DNA of 24,839 nt from assembly GCA_023418315.1 (NCBI GenBank), contig JAEZZY010000049.1, positions 1 to 24,839 of the forward strand, written 5' to 3'. The position numbers and the translations under genes are program-made. Shown here piece by piece: positions 13,438 through 21,598 of this stretch (positions within the stretch are counted from its first letter, which is position 1; each line of letters opens with the position of its first letter). This stretch comes from Bacteroidota bacterium (lineage in GTDB: Bacteria; Bacteroidota; Bacteroidia; Chitinophagales; Chitinophagaceae). The notes under the pieces are model-generated. The model was not told where the DNA came from. It saw only the letters and a program-made list of their open reading frames with translations, and made no database searches.

Positions 13438-15114
13438 ATGGTAAACAAAAAGTACCTATTGCTTGCTGGTTTATGCTCTGCTATGGCGCTGCAACCGGCG
13501 ATTGCGCAGGAATCAGCATCATCTGTTACGGACATGACGTACAGAGGTGAAAGCTATGATTTCCTTGACTCCAGCTATTATTCCGGTAAAAAATTGGTTC
13601 AGTATAGGCGCTATATGAACCATGAAACATTTTACCCACCCAAGCCCAATAACCAATGGGAAATCGGCTTAAACATTGGTGCGGTAAATGTGATTGGTGA
13701 TGTACCTTCAAAAATGCCTTGGAGCGCTAATAAATTTACCGATGCCTTAGGCTTTGGGGTTACCGTTCGTAAAGCATTCGGTTATTTCTTATCCGGTCGC
13801 GTACAGTATATGTATGGTAAAGCTACAGGTGTAGAATATCGTCAAAGAAGCGTTGCCGACAATGCTCCTTTGCGTGGTCTCTATGCTCCAGGCTCTACTT
13901 ATTATCACAACTACAGGACCAGATTCCATGAAGTTAGCTTCCAATTGGTAGGTGCATTGAACAACATCCGCTTTCACAAAGCTAAAAACAGCATGAGCTT
14001 ATATGGCTTCTTAGGTGCAGGGGTGAATGTGTATAATACCAAATTGAATGTAGGTGCAGACATCAACAACCCGGTTACGGTAGCGGATGTTCGTACTCAG
14101 GCAGGTTTTACCATGACTCACCCTGATCCTTCAGTTGCTGACAGAAAAGATATCCAAGACGCGGTTTATGAACTTTCCGGCGATAACTATGATGTTACTG
14201 CTTGGCAAGATTCTCATGCCGGCAAAAACGGAAACAGTGTAGTTCCCGTAGCCGTTGTAGGTTTGGGCGTACAGTTCCGTCTTGGTAAAGTAGTTACCTT
14301 GTCTTTGGAAGATAAAGTAACCCTTTCTTGGAGAGATGGTATGGATGGTCTTTACTCTTACAGAGGAGAGCCTACATCTGATAAAGATGTACTGAACTAT
14401 GCTTCTATCGGTCTTGGTTTCAACATCGGTAGCGCTAAGAAAAACGTAGCTCCATTGTGGTGGGTTAATCCTTTAGATGTAGCTTACTCCGAATTGAGCG
14501 ATCCTCGCCACATGAAAGTTCCACCGGCTCCTATCAATGATGAAGATGGCGACGGCGTAGCAGATCAATTGGACAAATGCCCTGGTACTCCTGCCGGTGA
14601 AGCAGTAGATACACATGGTTGCCCACTTGATACAGATGGTGATGGCGTTCCTGATTCTCGCGATAAACAACTGATTACTCCTACAGAATGTCAGCCTGTT
14701 GATGCAGACGGCGTAGGTAAATGTCCTTGTCCTGATGGTTGCGGCGGCACAGCTGTAGCTTGCGGTAACATCGGTTCAGGCGCACTTAACTTCTCCGGTA
14801 GCTCTACACGTATCACTCCGGGTATGCAAGCTCAGCTTTCTAACTTAGCGGCTCAAATGTCTGCTAACCCAACTTGTAAAGCCGTGGTAATCGGTGCAGG
14901 TAACACCAGCAAAGCACAACAACAACGCAGCTGGGATCGTGTAAACGCCGTTATCGAATACATGAGCGAAAAACACGGTATTGATCGTAATCGTTTCATC
15001 TTCCAATATGGTCAGCCCGGTGATGCAAACACAGTTATGTATCGCTCCGCTAACTCCGGTGAAGAAGGACCTTCTAACGTAGCTCCTCCTTTCCCTAACC
15101 TGAGAAAAGACTAA
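13438..15114 (+). CDS. OmpA-family outer membrane protein with thrombospondin type-3 repeats
   Basis: The signal peptide is MVNKKYLLLAGLCSAMALQP followed by AIA-Q. The N-terminal half (to about residue 345) has alternating strands (WEIGLNIGAVNVIGDVP, FGYFLSGRVQYMYG, YGFLGAGVNVYN, VVGLGVQFRLGKVV) and looks like an outer-membrane barrel. Calcium-binding type-3 repeats follow (about 360-425), with DEDGDGVADQLDKCPGTPAG and DTDGDGVPDSRD, then a Cys-rich stretch CPCPDGCGG. The C-terminal OmpA domain (about 445-535) is divergent: the GHTD of the peptidoglycan-binding site is GAGN (486-489), so the key aspartate is replaced by N489. The arginine equivalent (R501 in SWDRVNAV) is kept. It is monocistronic, with a strong promoter and terminator, and is probably abundant. 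Confidence 0.88.
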   Translation: MVNKKYLLLAGLCSAMALQPAIAQESASSVTDMTYRGESYDFLDSSYYSGKKLVQYRRYMNHETFYPPKPNNQWEIGLNIGAVNVIGDVPSKMPWSANKFTDALGFGVTVRKAFGYFLSGRVQYMYGKATGVEYRQRSVADNAPLRGLYAPGSTYYHNYRTRFHEVSFQLVGALNNIRFHKAKNSMSLYGFLGAGVNVYNTKLNVGADINNPVTVADVRTQAGFTMTHPDPSVADRKDIQDAVYELSGDNYDVTAWQDSHAGKNGNSVVPVAVVGLGVQFRLGKVVTLSLEDKVTLSWRDGMDGLYSYRGEPTSDKDVLNYASIGLGFNIGSAKKNVAPLWWVNPLDVAYSELSDPRHMKVPPAPINDEDGDGVADQLDKCPGTPAGEAVDTHGCPLDTDGDGVPDSRDKQLITPTECQPVDADGVGKCPCPDGCGGTAVACGNIGSGALNFSGSSTRITPGMQAQLSNLAAQMSANPTCKAVVIGAGNTSKAQQQRSWDRVNAVIEYMSEKHGIDRNRFIFQYGQPGDANTVMYRSANSGEEGPSNVAPPFPNLRKD

Positions 15115-15135
15115 AATTGTCAAGATAATATCATA

Positions 15136-15167
15136 AATAAGCCCCGATACTTCGGGGCTTATTTTTT
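15136..15167 (+). terminator. Rho-independent terminator of the OmpA-family gene
   Basis: AATAAGCCCCGA (15136-15147) and TCGGGGCTTATT (15152-15163) form a perfect 12-base-pair stem with a four-base TACT loop, followed by a run of T (15162-15167). It lies 21 bases beyond the stop. The next gene starts 35 bases after the T-run, so termination here separates it from the OmpA transcript. Confidence 0.93.
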
Positions 15168-15201
15168 GTATCTAATTTTGTGATTCAAAAAGGGAGGTAC
15201 C

Positions 15202-16476
15202 ATGAAAAAGCAAGTAGTCATTATCGGAGGAGGATTTGCAGGATTACAATTGGCAAGGCGACTGAATAAACGCTATTATGAAATTACCCTTATCGACCAA
15301 TATAATTTTCACCAGTTTCAGCCTTTGTTTTATCAAGTAGCCACAGCGCGGCTGGAGCCCAGCTCTATCTCTTTTCCTTTGCGAAAGGTTTTCCAGAAGC
15401 GGAAAAATGTACATGTGCGCATGGCAGAGGTGAGTTTTATAGATACCACACAAAACAACGTCATCACTACAGAAGGCGATTTTGCCTATGATTATCTGGT
15501 AATCGCAACGGGCTGCAAAACCAATTTTTTTGGAAACGCCAATTTGGAAAAATATGCTTTCCCTATGAAATCCACAGCGGATGCCATTGCGATGCGCAAC
15601 CGGATTTTATTGAATTTTGAAGAAGCACTCAACCCCAATATTCTCAACAAAAAACCACTGATGAATATGGTGATAGCCGGAGGTGGCCCTACAGGCGTAG
15701 AGCTTGCCGGTTCGCTTATAGAAATGAAAAAACATATTCTGCCGAAAGATTATCCCGACATGGATTTTTCAGGATTGAATATCTACCTCATCGAAGGAAG
15801 CGGCGCTACACTGGCTGCCATGTCGCAGGTGTCGCAGGAAAAATCACAGGAATATTTAGAAAAAATGGGCGTGCAGGTATGGACAAATTCACTGATAGAA
15901 GACTATGACGGCAACACGGTATTTATAAAAGACGGTAGAAGTATCGAAACCAACAATCTGATATGGACGGCCGGGGTAATGGGAAATGTGCCCGGAGGAA
16001 TCAGTAAAGAAAAAACTGTGCGGGGAAACCGCATAAAGGTGGATGAATACAGCCGTGTAACCGGATTGGATAATGTATTTGCCATCGGCGATGTGTCCTA
16101 TATGGAAACGAAAGAATGGGAGAGAGGGCATCCGCAACTGGCTAATGTAGCCAATAATCAGGCTAAGCATCTTGCAAAAAACATGCGACGCATAGCAGAG
16201 CAAAAAACCTTACTGCCCTTTACCTATAAAAACCCGGGAACGATGGCAACCGTGGGCAAACGAAAAGCCGTAGTGGATCTGCCGTCCTTTAGTTTTCAGG
16301 GTTTTTTTGCGTGGGTGGTATGGATGTTCCTCCATCTGATGCTCATCCTGAGTGTAAAAAACAAACTGATCATTTTTATCAACTGGGCTATCAGCTATAT
16401 TACGGATGATACGACCCTGCGCCTGATATTACTGCCCACTAAAAAGCAGATAGATCTTGCCAAAGCAAAAGAATAA
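15202..16476 (+). CDS. Type II NADH dehydrogenase (NDH-2)-like FAD oxidoreductase
   Basis: A 424-residue flavoprotein that would pass electrons from NADH to membrane quinone without pumping protons. The FAD loop is GGGFAG (9-14), with FHQFQPLFYQVATARLEPS (about 35-53) and YDYLVIATGCKTNFFGN following. The NADH-binding fold has AGGGPTGVELAGS (about 158-170). NVFAIGDVSYM is the second FAD motif. The C-terminal segment FFAWVVWMFLHLMLILSV (about 370-387) is the hydrophobic membrane anchor typical of NDH-2. The start is decided by AGGGAGGT (15191-15198) a few bases before the ATG, an unusually good Shine-Dalgarno for this phylum. A lone -7-like TAATTTTG (15173-15180) precedes it without a matching -33 box. 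Confidence 0.92.
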   Translation: MKKQVVIIGGGFAGLQLARRLNKRYYEITLIDQYNFHQFQPLFYQVATARLEPSSISFPLRKVFQKRKNVHVRMAEVSFIDTTQNNVITTEGDFAYDYLVIATGCKTNFFGNANLEKYAFPMKSTADAIAMRNRILLNFEEALNPNILNKKPLMNMVIAGGGPTGVELAGSLIEMKKHILPKDYPDMDFSGLNIYLIEGSGATLAAMSQVSQEKSQEYLEKMGVQVWTNSLIEDYDGNTVFIKDGRSIETNNLIWTAGVMGNVPGGISKEKTVRGNRIKVDEYSRVTGLDNVFAIGDVSYMETKEWERGHPQLANVANNQAKHLAKNMRRIAEQKTLLPFTYKNPGTMATVGKRKAVVDLPSFSFQGFFAWVVWMFLHLMLILSVKNKLIIFINWAISYITDDTTLRLILLPTKKQIDLAKAKE

Positions 16477-16553
16477 ACAGGCTTTTGAAAGAGGATTGAG
16501 GATTAGTTTTCCTAAATTTAAGGTTTCAATCATCACTGATTAATCCTCGGAAT

Positions 16554-16970
16554 ATGGATAAAGCCCTTGCAGATTTTATCAATGAATGTAAAGTAGCGAC
16601 AGTCTGCTGCACTTTGGATGAACAGCCTTATTGCTTCAATTGCTATTATGCTTTTATAGAGCAGGAAGGATTGCTGGTTTATAAATCTTCCTTCGGCACC
16701 ACGCATGAAAAAATACTGGAGCTTAATCCCAAAATAGCAGGCACCATCATTCCTGAACAAATAGACCTGGCCACACTACGCGGAATCCAGTTTGAAGGTG
16801 CTCTTATGAAGGAAACGATAGACATGGCTATAAATGCCTCATCAGCCTACTACTTAAAATTCCCTTTTGCTATGGCAGTGCCTGGAAAAATATATGTGAT
16901 AGAGTTGAAGAAAATAAAATTCACCGACAATGGGCGCGGATTTGGCTATAAACAACACTGGGAAAGATAA
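16554..16970 (+). CDS. Pyridoxamine 5'-phosphate oxidase-like protein, YhbP/UPF0306 type
   Basis: A 138-residue split-barrel protein of the FMN-binding/PNPOx-like superfamily. It resembles E. coli YhbP: ATVCCTLDEQPYCFNCYYAF (about 15-34), THEKILELNPKIAGTI (50-65), LRGIQFEGAL (about 74-83), and IYVIELKKIKFTDNGRGFGY close to the end, matching the KFTDN-LGFG motif of YhbP. No catalytic activity is established for this group; flavin binding is inferred from the fold. The gene follows NDH-2 after 77 bases on the same strand. Its stop codon ends three bases from the stop of the convergent sensor kinase gene. Confidence 0.85.
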   Translation: MDKALADFINECKVATVCCTLDEQPYCFNCYYAFIEQEGLLVYKSSFGTTHEKILELNPKIAGTIIPEQIDLATLRGIQFEGALMKETIDMAINASSAYYLKFPFAMAVPGKIYVIELKKIKFTDNGRGFGYKQHWER

Positions 16971-16973
16971 TGC

Positions 16974-18896
16974 TTACGGAATATGAAACGCGATGAGGGT
17001 GCCGTTGCCCGGGCGGGAATCTATATCCACATGACCATGTAAAAACTGAATGCGCGAAATGATATTGCTAAGCCCTATGCCATTTGCTTTTCCTTCCTTC
17101 AGGTCAAATCCTTTTCCATTATCCTCTATAGCCCCATTCAGCCCGTCTTTATCCTTGGTAAGGGAAATGTCTAACTTAGTGGCATCCGAATGTTTGAGCA
17201 CATTGTTTACGCTTTCCTGGATGATGCGGTAAGCGGCTATTTCCACCTGGGAATCCATTTTCTCATCAATGCCCGAAAGGTATAGTTCTACGTTTAAATT
17301 TTTATTTTCGATTTTACTCACAAAATCGCGCACGGCATTGTTCAGTCCTTTTTCGAGCAAGGTATGCGGCATGATATTATGCGATACCTGGCGCACTTCT
17401 TTGCAGCTTTCATCCAGTAGATTCATGGCTTTTTGGAAAGATTGTTTTTCTTCCGTACTGAAATGATTGGCTTGATGTGCCAATTCGGAAAGGTTGTATT
17501 TTATGGCGCTTAGCATGGGGCCTAACCCATCATGCAGCTCTGCGGCAAGGCGTGCGCGTTCTTTTTCTTCTACGTCAAGAATGTTGCGTGCATTGTCTTC
17601 CCGTTGCTTGGCTAAGACAGTTTGCAATTTCAGGGATTCTTTTTGTATAGAGCTTCTATAAACCACCACACCTATACCGGCCACAAGTAGAAACAATCCA
17701 ATAGAGCCATAGAGCAGGTAGTTTTTTTTGGACAACTCGAAGCGCTGCCGCTGGATGGTGTTTTCTTTTACTGAGGTTTCATATTTTACCTGTAGCTCGG
17801 CTAATTTTTCTGCAGAGGCAGTTTCGTAGCGTTTGTCTTTAATAACGGAAAGTTTTTGTTGTACTCGATATGCGTTTTTATAATCATTTTTTTGGGCATA
17901 GATTTCAGAAAGTGTGTGGTAGAGAAATGGGAGTTTAGCATCTATTTTTTTTTCTTCGGCTATACGAATGGCTTCATTTGAAAGATAAATGGCTTTGTCA
18001 AAATCATTATTACTTGCATAAAGCAATGATAACTGCGACATATCCGATACGATAAAAAACGGATCGCCGCTTGCCTTACGAATATCTGTAGCGCGCGTAA
18101 GGCATTCAATAGCCTTCGCAGTGTTCTTCTCATAAATATATACATTGGCAAGTATATTCAGCCCGTTGGCAACACCAAACAAATCATCATATTTTTCCGA
18201 AAAAGCCAAACCTTCCTTTGCGTAATGTTTCGCAATATTCACCTTGTTGATACTTCCGTAGCAAGAGGCAATATTGTTGTACATATTGAATTTATAGCGT
18301 TCATAGGCAGGCGTAGCCGGAATAGATATTCCTTTATGAAACCAGAAAATCGCATCATTATAACGCCCTAATTCCATATTCGCCCATCCTATGCCGTTGA
18401 GAGCCATAAAATAAGAAACGCTGTCTTTTATATCAATCGCTTTTGCAAGGACATCATAATATAGCGACATGGCTTCTTTCTGCTTATTCTCCTTAATATT
18501 CACACCGCCCAGCAGAATATTAGCTTTATTGACAAGTTGCTTTTCCGCAAAACTTCTTGGCGAGGATATTTGTTTCTTGATGTAGGCAATGATTTGTTTT
18601 ACCGAATCCAGCCGACTTGTTTTGTAATAATAAATGCCTAAATAGAGATAAGATTTTGCCAGTAGAAATTTACTCTTTGATTGCTCGGCCGCATCAATGG
18701 TTCTTTGCGAATAGCTGTATAGGCTATCGGCAGTATAGGTACGATACATATCGCACAAACCGAATAGCAACGATAACCGTGCAGGATTGTTTTTTTCTTT
18801 TTGAATAAGCAATGACAGACTATCGGTAGCCTTATTGGCACGCGTTATAAAGGAGACGAATACAGCAAAAATTAGCAGCAGAAAAAACCGCCTCAT
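16974..18896 (-). CDS. TPR-repeat sensor histidine kinase (NarL/LuxR-partner type)
   Basis: A 640-residue membrane kinase. An N-terminal signal or anchor (about 4-18) precedes a sensor region of roughly eight TPR-like helix pairs (about 40-350) that should lie in the periplasm. A coiled coil (about 355-390), one membrane helix (about 394-413) and a second coiled coil lead to the kinase core. HisKA_3 has the phospho-acceptor H455 in ARLAAELHDGLGP. The ATPase domain shows the N box ESVNNVLKHS (561-570), G1 DNGKGFD (592-598) and G2 GIGLSNI (606-612). This class normally phosphorylates LuxR-type response regulators; none is adjacent here, so it looks orphan within the window. It follows the serine hydrolase gene after 59 bases on the same strand. 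The signal sensed is unknown. Confidence 0.92.
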   Translation of the reverse strand: MRRFFLLLIFAVFVSFITRANKATDSLSLLIQKEKNNPARLSLLFGLCDMYRTYTADSLYSYSQRTIDAAEQSKSKFLLAKSYLYLGIYYYKTSRLDSVKQIIAYIKKQISSPRSFAEKQLVNKANILLGGVNIKENKQKEAMSLYYDVLAKAIDIKDSVSYFMALNGIGWANMELGRYNDAIFWFHKGISIPATPAYERYKFNMYNNIASCYGSINKVNIAKHYAKEGLAFSEKYDDLFGVANGLNILANVYIYEKNTAKAIECLTRATDIRKASGDPFFIVSDMSQLSLLYASNNDFDKAIYLSNEAIRIAEEKKIDAKLPFLYHTLSEIYAQKNDYKNAYRVQQKLSVIKDKRYETASAEKLAELQVKYETSVKENTIQRQRFELSKKNYLLYGSIGLFLLVAGIGVVVYRSSIQKESLKLQTVLAKQREDNARNILDVEEKERARLAAELHDGLGPMLSAIKYNLSELAHQANHFSTEEKQSFQKAMNLLDESCKEVRQVSHNIMPHTLLEKGLNNAVRDFVSKIENKNLNVELYLSGIDEKMDSQVEIAAYRIIQESVNNVLKHSDATKLDISLTKDKDGLNGAIEDNGKGFDLKEGKANGIGLSNIISRIQFLHGHVDIDSRPGNGTLIAFHIP

Positions 18897-18955
18897 GTTC
18901 TCATCAAAGTTGATATGCTATAAATTTAAAAAGAATTGTTGGAGAATTATGCAGA

Positions 18956-20152
18956 TTATTCTTCATCAAAACCTTCACTCACAGGCACATTGCGGATGAT
19001 ACTATATAGCACTTTAGACTGGCGGTAAATGTTTGAATTTCTTTTGTTTCCTAAGATGATAAAAGTCATATTGTCTTTAATGAAGCGGAAGAAAACGGTA
19101 TTGTTGCCATGCCATTTTCCATTATGAAAAACAATTTTATTCCCGCTTGGATAGCAAAGCATTCGCCAGCCTAAACCATAGTTTTTAATACCGGGTTTCT
19201 CAAAAGAACAAGGTCCATAGGCAAGTTCCATCGTTTCATTATCCAGCAATTTTTCCTGATAGAAAGATTGATCCCACAGGTACATATCGCGCACGGTGCT
19301 ATAAATTCCTTTATCACCTACTACGCCGTCGCAAAAATCATTGGGAAAAATTTGCCAGTTGGAATAATACGTGAGTGTAGCATTTGGGGGAAGTCCTTTG
19401 GCTGATTCATAAACAAACGTATGGTTCATACCTAACGGCTCGAAAATATATTTTTTCAAAAAAACGCTATACTTCATTTCTGTAACTGCTTCAATCACCA
19501 ACGCCAGTATGCAGTAATTGGAGTTGCTGTAGTGAAATCTGGTATCGGGTGAAAAGAGCAATTTGGGTTTGTATTTTGCAAACAGTTGCAGTATTTTATC
19601 ATTGCCTATTTCTTTTTTGGAATCGGTAATCATCGGCTTGCCCCATTTGATATAATCACTAAGCCCAGAACGGTGGTTCATCAGCATCTTGATCGTAATG
19701 CCCGAATATGGAAAGGTAGGCAGGTAATCTTTTACTTTATCGTCAATATTGAGATAATGGTGCTGGTATAGGAAAAGAATGGCGGCTGCGGTAAATGTTT
19801 TAGAAGTAGAAGCCAGTTGGGAGGATGAGTTATAACGCAGTTTATATCCTTTTTGTTTATTCTGATAGCCGAGGTAGCGTTCATAAAATATTTTTCCGTT
19901 TTCCTGAAGCAGTACACTGCCGTTAAACCCTCCTCTTACCTGTACATTATAAAATGAATCCAATCGCTCAATCAGTTTTGTATAATACGGTGTAGTGGTA
20001 TCTGCGTATTGCAACGGTCTCGGAGGCGTATTGTCTATAAGCGGGTTAAACTTAGGGCGGGCAGAAACGGTTTCCGTATTCGACTGACAAGCGAGGAGCG
20101 TGGAGGTAAAAAAAACAATTAATATGTAGAAGTTGACACGAAATTTCATCAT
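18956..20152 (-). CDS. Serine hydrolase lipoprotein (beta-lactamase/class C PBP-like)
   Basis: A 398-residue protein with a signal peptide and lipobox LLAC (C22), so it should be membrane-anchored on the periplasmic side. The serine beta-lactamase/DD-peptidase fold motifs are all present: STSK with nucleophile S115 and K118, the family MNHRSGLSDY segment (158-167), Y208-S-N in HYSNSNYC, and a C-terminal HNGKWHG replacing the KTG motif. The HxG form is usual in the class C-like esterase/DD-peptidase group (beta-lactamase-related serine hydrolases). Whether it acts on peptidoglycan peptides, D-amino acid peptides or esters cannot be decided. There is no sign that it is an antibiotic-resistance enzyme. 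The sensor kinase gene lies 59 bases downstream. Confidence 0.9.
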   Translation of the reverse strand: MMKFRVNFYILIVFFTSTLLACQSNTETVSARPKFNPLIDNTPPRPLQYADTTTPYYTKLIERLDSFYNVQVRGGFNGSVLLQENGKIFYERYLGYQNKQKGYKLRYNSSSQLASTSKTFTAAAILFLYQHHYLNIDDKVKDYLPTFPYSGITIKMLMNHRSGLSDYIKWGKPMITDSKKEIGNDKILQLFAKYKPKLLFSPDTRFHYSNSNYCILALVIEAVTEMKYSVFLKKYIFEPLGMNHTFVYESAKGLPPNATLTYYSNWQIFPNDFCDGVVGDKGIYSTVRDMYLWDQSFYQEKLLDNETMELAYGPCSFEKPGIKNYGLGWRMLCYPSGNKIVFHNGKWHGNNTVFFRFIKDNMTFIILGNKRNSNIYRQSKVLYSIIRNVPVSEGFDEE

Positions 20153-20193
20153 TAGCTGTTGGGAAAGTGTAAAAATAAAATCCGCTCAAAACC

Positions 20194-20784
20194 TTATGGG
20201 GCGCTTAACTCAACTTTAACATAAGCCACCGCATCATCCATAAATTCAAAATAGCATTGGTTGAGCTGATAATAATGACCGATAAAGGCTTTATACGCTT
20301 CTTCTGCCGGCGGCATTTGCTTCGCACGATGGTATAGTCCGCGCAGCGATTGTTCGGTGCCTTTCAATGTATGATAATTATACAGCCAGTTTTGCGACTG
20401 CATATAGGAAAAGAGCTTGGCGAATTTTTCGGGAAAATAGGATGCATTTTTTTCGAGAAGGGCATAGGTGTTTTGGGAAAAATCATACAGCGCTTTTTGC
20501 GAAGAAAAATGCCTGGGATCATTGGCAAGAAAATGATCGAACACAATGTCCACCACTGCGCCGGCGTAAAGTGCATACACTTCTCTGAAATAAATTTTAG
20601 CACGGGCTACAGCCGCATGTTGGTCGGTGAAGGTATCAATTTTGCGATGCAGCATCAGCCCTTTGCGCATCATTTCGGGGTAGTTTTGTAGCGGTTTTTT
20701 GCCCTTCACATAGTCGCCGGTCATATTGCCCGTTAATAGTTGCTCATCTCCCATGGAAAGAAACGCATGCCCCAGATAATTCAT
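20194..20784 (-). CDS. Acyl carrier protein phosphodiesterase (AcpH/DUF479 family)
   Basis: Members remove the 4'-phosphopantetheine arm from holo-acyl carrier protein. The start is set at 20782-20784, giving MNYLGHAFLS, the exact N-terminal pattern of the family; an upstream ATG at 20802 would add MLSFAF. The 196-residue sequence keeps the metal-binding HD-domain-like residues: H6, the GNMTGDYVKG segment (about 19-28), HRKIDTFTDQH (about 46-56) and VVDIVFDHFL (about 77-86). These match E. coli AcpH (NLLADFVRG, HRRIDVLTD, DVMWDHFL). The serine hydrolase gene is 41 bases downstream. No linked ACP or fatty acid gene is present, so its physiological target is inferred from family membership alone. 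Confidence 0.88.
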   Translation of the reverse strand: MNYLGHAFLSMGDEQLLTGNMTGDYVKGKKPLQNYPEMMRKGLMLHRKIDTFTDQHAAVARAKIYFREVYALYAGAVVDIVFDHFLANDPRHFSSQKALYDFSQNTYALLEKNASYFPEKFAKLFSYMQSQNWLYNYHTLKGTEQSLRGLYHRAKQMPPAEEAYKAFIGHYYQLNQCYFEFMDDAVAYVKVELSAP

Positions 20785-20844
20785 GAAAGCGAAGCTAAGC
20801 AAAGTAGAGCGTTTAAGAAGGCAATCCTTTTAGGGAATCCGGAT

Positions 20845-21405
20845 TTATTTGTATTTATCGTGAAGTCCTTTGCCGGCTATAATCAAGGGTTTTATTTTCT
20901 CCAGCCGGTTTTTCTTTGTCTGTTCCTGTTTGGCTTCATTGAGATAAACGATGTATTCTTTTTGCTTGCCTGCCGTCAGTTTTTCAAAATTCGTTTTTAG
21001 AAGTTTATCTTTTTTCAGTTCATGCATCAGGATATCGGGAACGGGCAAGGGGCGGAATTTTTCCGGAGCTATTTTCAATCCTTTCTTTTCCACTTCTATA
21101 GCTTCTTGGATGTATGCGGTTATTTTCATTTCCTCTATCTCTTCCATAGCGCTAAAACGCCATTGGCGCAGGGATTTGGTTTTTCCTTCCTGCGCACTCA
21201 CCAATACTTTGTAAGGATCTTTTAGGAAAACACCGTTGTAAAACCAGAGCGTAAAATAATTTTTAAAACCGCCATAGCTCACTACATTTTTTCCGTTATA
21301 GGTAAATACTTCCGCACCCCATTTAATGGTTTTTTCCAAAGGCAATGTGGCTATAATGCTTGCCAATTTTGTCAATTCCTTTGCCCATTTTTTGCTGTGT
21401 TGCAT
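20845..21405 (-). CDS. YdeI/OmpD-associated family protein (DUF1801 domain)
   Basis: A soluble protein of 186 residues with the start set at 21403-21405 (MQHSKKWAKEL); a longer reading to 21489 would add 28 residues that are unlike the family. The N-terminal DUF1801-type domain has TIKWGAEVFTYNGKNVVSYG and FKNYFTLWFYNGVFLKDP. The C-terminal YdeI-type half has VPDILMHELKKD, FEKLTAGKQKEYIVYLNEA and KQEQTKKNRLEKIKPLI, the helical repeat region with many lysines. The biochemical role is unknown; YdeI of enterics is linked to resistance to cationic peptides, which need not apply here. A possible promoter is TAAATTTG (21487-21494 on the plus strand) with a TTTG 17 bases further upstream. Confidence 0.85.
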   Translation of the reverse strand: MQHSKKWAKELTKLASIIATLPLEKTIKWGAEVFTYNGKNVVSYGGFKNYFTLWFYNGVFLKDPYKVLVSAQEGKTKSLRQWRFSAMEEIEEMKITAYIQEAIEVEKKGLKIAPEKFRPLPVPDILMHELKKDKLLKTNFEKLTAGKQKEYIVYLNEAKQEQTKKNRLEKIKPLIIAGKGLHDKYK

Positions 21406-21571
21406 AGGGGTTTCAATTTTGAAATATAGGAGTTTCCAGGGAGGGTGGATGCGTTGGAAAACGCCAACTCCATACTCACGAAAATACAAATTTATAGGAC
21501 GCTTTCATCGCCAAAAAAGTCGGCGGAAAGAAATTCTCCACCGCCTTTCCGTTATTCCTGCCATATTCATT

Positions 21572-21579
21572 TACTTTTG
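21572..21579 (+). promoter_or_regulatory. Candidate -7 element of the tatC-rpiB promoter
   Basis: TACTTTTG fits TAnnTTTG and is followed by C, as at the three best promoters of the window. The matching -33 box is poor (only TTTC near 21546-21549), so this is weaker than the others. Transcription would start near 21586, just before the GTG start at 21599. It faces a possible promoter of the divergent YdeI-type gene. Confidence 0.45.
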
Positions 21580-21598
21580 CAACTTCTAAATCCTCCCG

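Noticed and set aside
18956..20152. Possible antibiotic-resistance beta-lactamase
   Set aside because: The fold is shared, but the lipobox, the HNG form of the third motif and the lack of a resistance context fit a general serine hydrolase; substrate cannot be inferred.
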